Source: Lepidonotus clava (taxonomy: Eukaryota; Annelida; Polychaeta; Phyllodocida; Polynoidae). Taken from it: DNA of 64,000 nt. The notes beneath the pieces were generated by a model. The model did not search any database. It was not told where the DNA came from and was given only the letters and a program-made list of their open reading frames with translations. This document shows positions 62,336-64,000 of this stretch, piece by piece; the stretch's first letter is position 1; every line of letters begins with the position of its first letter. Made by a program: the position numbers and the translations under genes. The stretch is taken from contig OW387148.1 of the NCBI GenBank assembly GCA_936440205.1, forward strand, positions 14,439,961 through 14,503,960, given 5' to 3'.

Positions 62336-64000
62336 CCAGCCACGAGTTCTTTTGTCGGCGGCCAATTGGTTTTTCTAGCCACGAGTCAACAAGATGTCTT
62401 AATAACATTTTGCCAAGTGCCACAAGAATGTCTTCGATGTCGTTGCCATTAGGGAAAGCGGTTCTGACTTGAGTCCCTTCCCTGGAGTCGTTCTTTTATT
62501 ACTGCCTTTCCTTTCTCCCGCCATTTCTTCCGACCACGCTATTTTGAACGTGTCGTCGAAGGTGTGGGGCGACACCTCTCTGTGACGCGGGACACTCGCT
62601 CTTCTTTCTGGCGGAGGCCCTCCCTTGTTTCCTGTAACGGTGAAAACGGTTGGAAGGGAAACAATGCGGGGCGCGTCGAACAGTGGGCTAATTTAGGCCA
62701 ATTACTCATTGCTGGCACTTGAGAGCCAACAGAGGCTGGATTTTATGAAGATGTGAGTGAGGTCGCATTGTCACGTTAACTAGGAAATGATGACACTTGT
62801 TGACGACGTCAGAGAGAAATTTTATAAAGAGCCTGAGTGACATTAGAACTAAAGTGGCGACCGTTGACGGCTTTGCAAGAGTCATTCAGTATTCTTCTAT
62901 TTCCTATTAAACTGTGCCCAGCAAAAAAAAAAGATCTATTAGCAACGACAAAAGCTGAAGAAAGAACTTAGATGTAAAACCACCTGTTAGATTTAACTAT
63001 TTGTTTTCCTACATATAAAGTTTGTGTTATTGTTATAAATTTAGCATTATTATGATGTTATTACAATATGATAATGACTGCTTGGGCTGTTGGAAAAATA
63101 CAAAAGTCGTCATTGCATGGGTTGTGTGGCCACCCGAGGAGGTACCCACAACCTTCTTTTTTTTAAATTAGCAACATTCATCTATGATGTTCTTCCATAT
63201 AGCTATAACAAGGAAAAGAAATATTCTAGAAATGAAAAGCATATCTTAAAGGTCAAATGATAATATATACATAATGTGAGTCTATACTGTGTTTTATGGT
63301 ACCACTTGTACCATAGTTAAATATATTTGTAAAAGGTTCTTTTTAGATTAAAAAAACACAGATTCAATAGCTTTTCCCTTGGCTTTACAAATACAATTTC
63401 CAAGCATAAAAATAACATTTGCGAATTGTTCATCCTTTCACCTGGACATAAAGGCTTTAAATGCCCAACATTTGAACATTCCAACTGCTTCAACACAACA
63501 GCCACCCTCCCCTAGTCAGCGGTGGCTTTACAGAAGTAAAAATGTGTGATTTGCTTGGCCACCACTCACTCTACCCCCCTCATCCTACCTTCAATCCACA
63601 TAGGACACCTTCTCCGCGGACAATACAAGTGTGGGGATATGGGCGCCGTAAATCACCTGTGGTTTTCTTTGATCTGCCTGCCGCCCAGGCCCTGATCGCC
63701 CACCTGGCCAGGTAGGTTATTGGCCACTTTTACAGGTGATTGTCGGCTCTAGAGTCAATAGATCATCTTACATTGGCGGATGGCCGCCCGTTTTGTTACT
63801 AACCCCACAAGGCTCGACGTGCTGCTTCTACTGGCTACAGTCTAGTGACGTATATTTTGACTTGTGGCCGAGAAAAATGTACGTTCACGCCATCGTCCAA
63901 TTTCAAAGAATATCTATCAACAATTGTATCAAGATAACCAAATAAAATAGTTTGAAGCCCTTTTTTGTAAGAGTTTCCCCTGAAAGTCATTTTTTGTTTT
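62336..64000. other. Intergenic, nothing recognised
   Basis: The first 500 bp are moderately GC-rich and may continue the CRE-rich island. TATAAAG at 62823 lacks an initiator at the right distance. The rest is AT-rich with no supported feature. Confidence 0.6.

Noticed and set aside
1-64000. Search for CRISPR arrays, operons, toxin systems or viral genes
   Set aside because: None found. The window is animal nuclear DNA with spliced genes and no repeat-spacer structure or viral domains.

Overview
The window is animal nuclear DNA that holds one clear protein-coding gene, a single-copy-type Zic / odd-paired zinc-finger transcription factor. It is encoded on the minus strand in two coding exons (30690-29763 and 8006-7333) separated by a 21.8-kb intron. 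The spliced product reads as 533 residues with the five-finger Zic DNA-binding domain, the upstream ZOC and ZF-NC motifs, and a Ser/Thr/His-rich tail ending in a SEWYVCQ-type segment. A single Zic with the longer C-x4-C fifth finger and this tail looks like an invertebrate bilaterian, most likely a lophotrochozoan (mollusc/annelid type). Amphioxus or another deuterostome invertebrate cannot be excluded. I cannot name the species.

Layout. 1-6.6 kb is downstream flank with microsatellites and a SOX/POU/OTX-site-rich island near 3.5-3.8 kb. A CCAAT/E-box array lies at 6.04-6.11 kb, and the probable Zic 3' UTR runs from about 6.6 to 7.33 kb. The last coding exon is 7.33-8.01 kb, the intron fills 8.0-29.8 kb, and the first coding exon is 29.76-30.69 kb. 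The 5' UTR and a TATA+initiator promoter follow at 30.7-31.22 kb. A possible divergent promoter sits at 32.72 kb.

From 33 to 64 kb no second protein gene is convincing. This part holds two identical tRNA-Trp genes (52.6 and 52.9 kb), a 1.09-kb piggyBac-type non-autonomous transposon (48.06-49.15 kb), and a 346-bp-period segmental duplication (53.7-54.3 kb). It also holds a 10-bp PstI-site minisatellite (56.09-56.27 kb) and several promoter-like islands (41.7 kb, 59.6 kb, and a CRE-rich one at 61.45-61.76 kb).

The gene-poor surroundings and very long intron fit a developmental regulator embedded in its own regulatory landscape. I found no operon, CRISPR array, toxin system or viral element. 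The most unusual unexplained signal is a 9-mer, CAGACGACA, that recurs eight times in clusters across the locus. The next is a set of CTCF-like motifs whose orientation is mostly convergent on the gene. All motif counts were made by eye.
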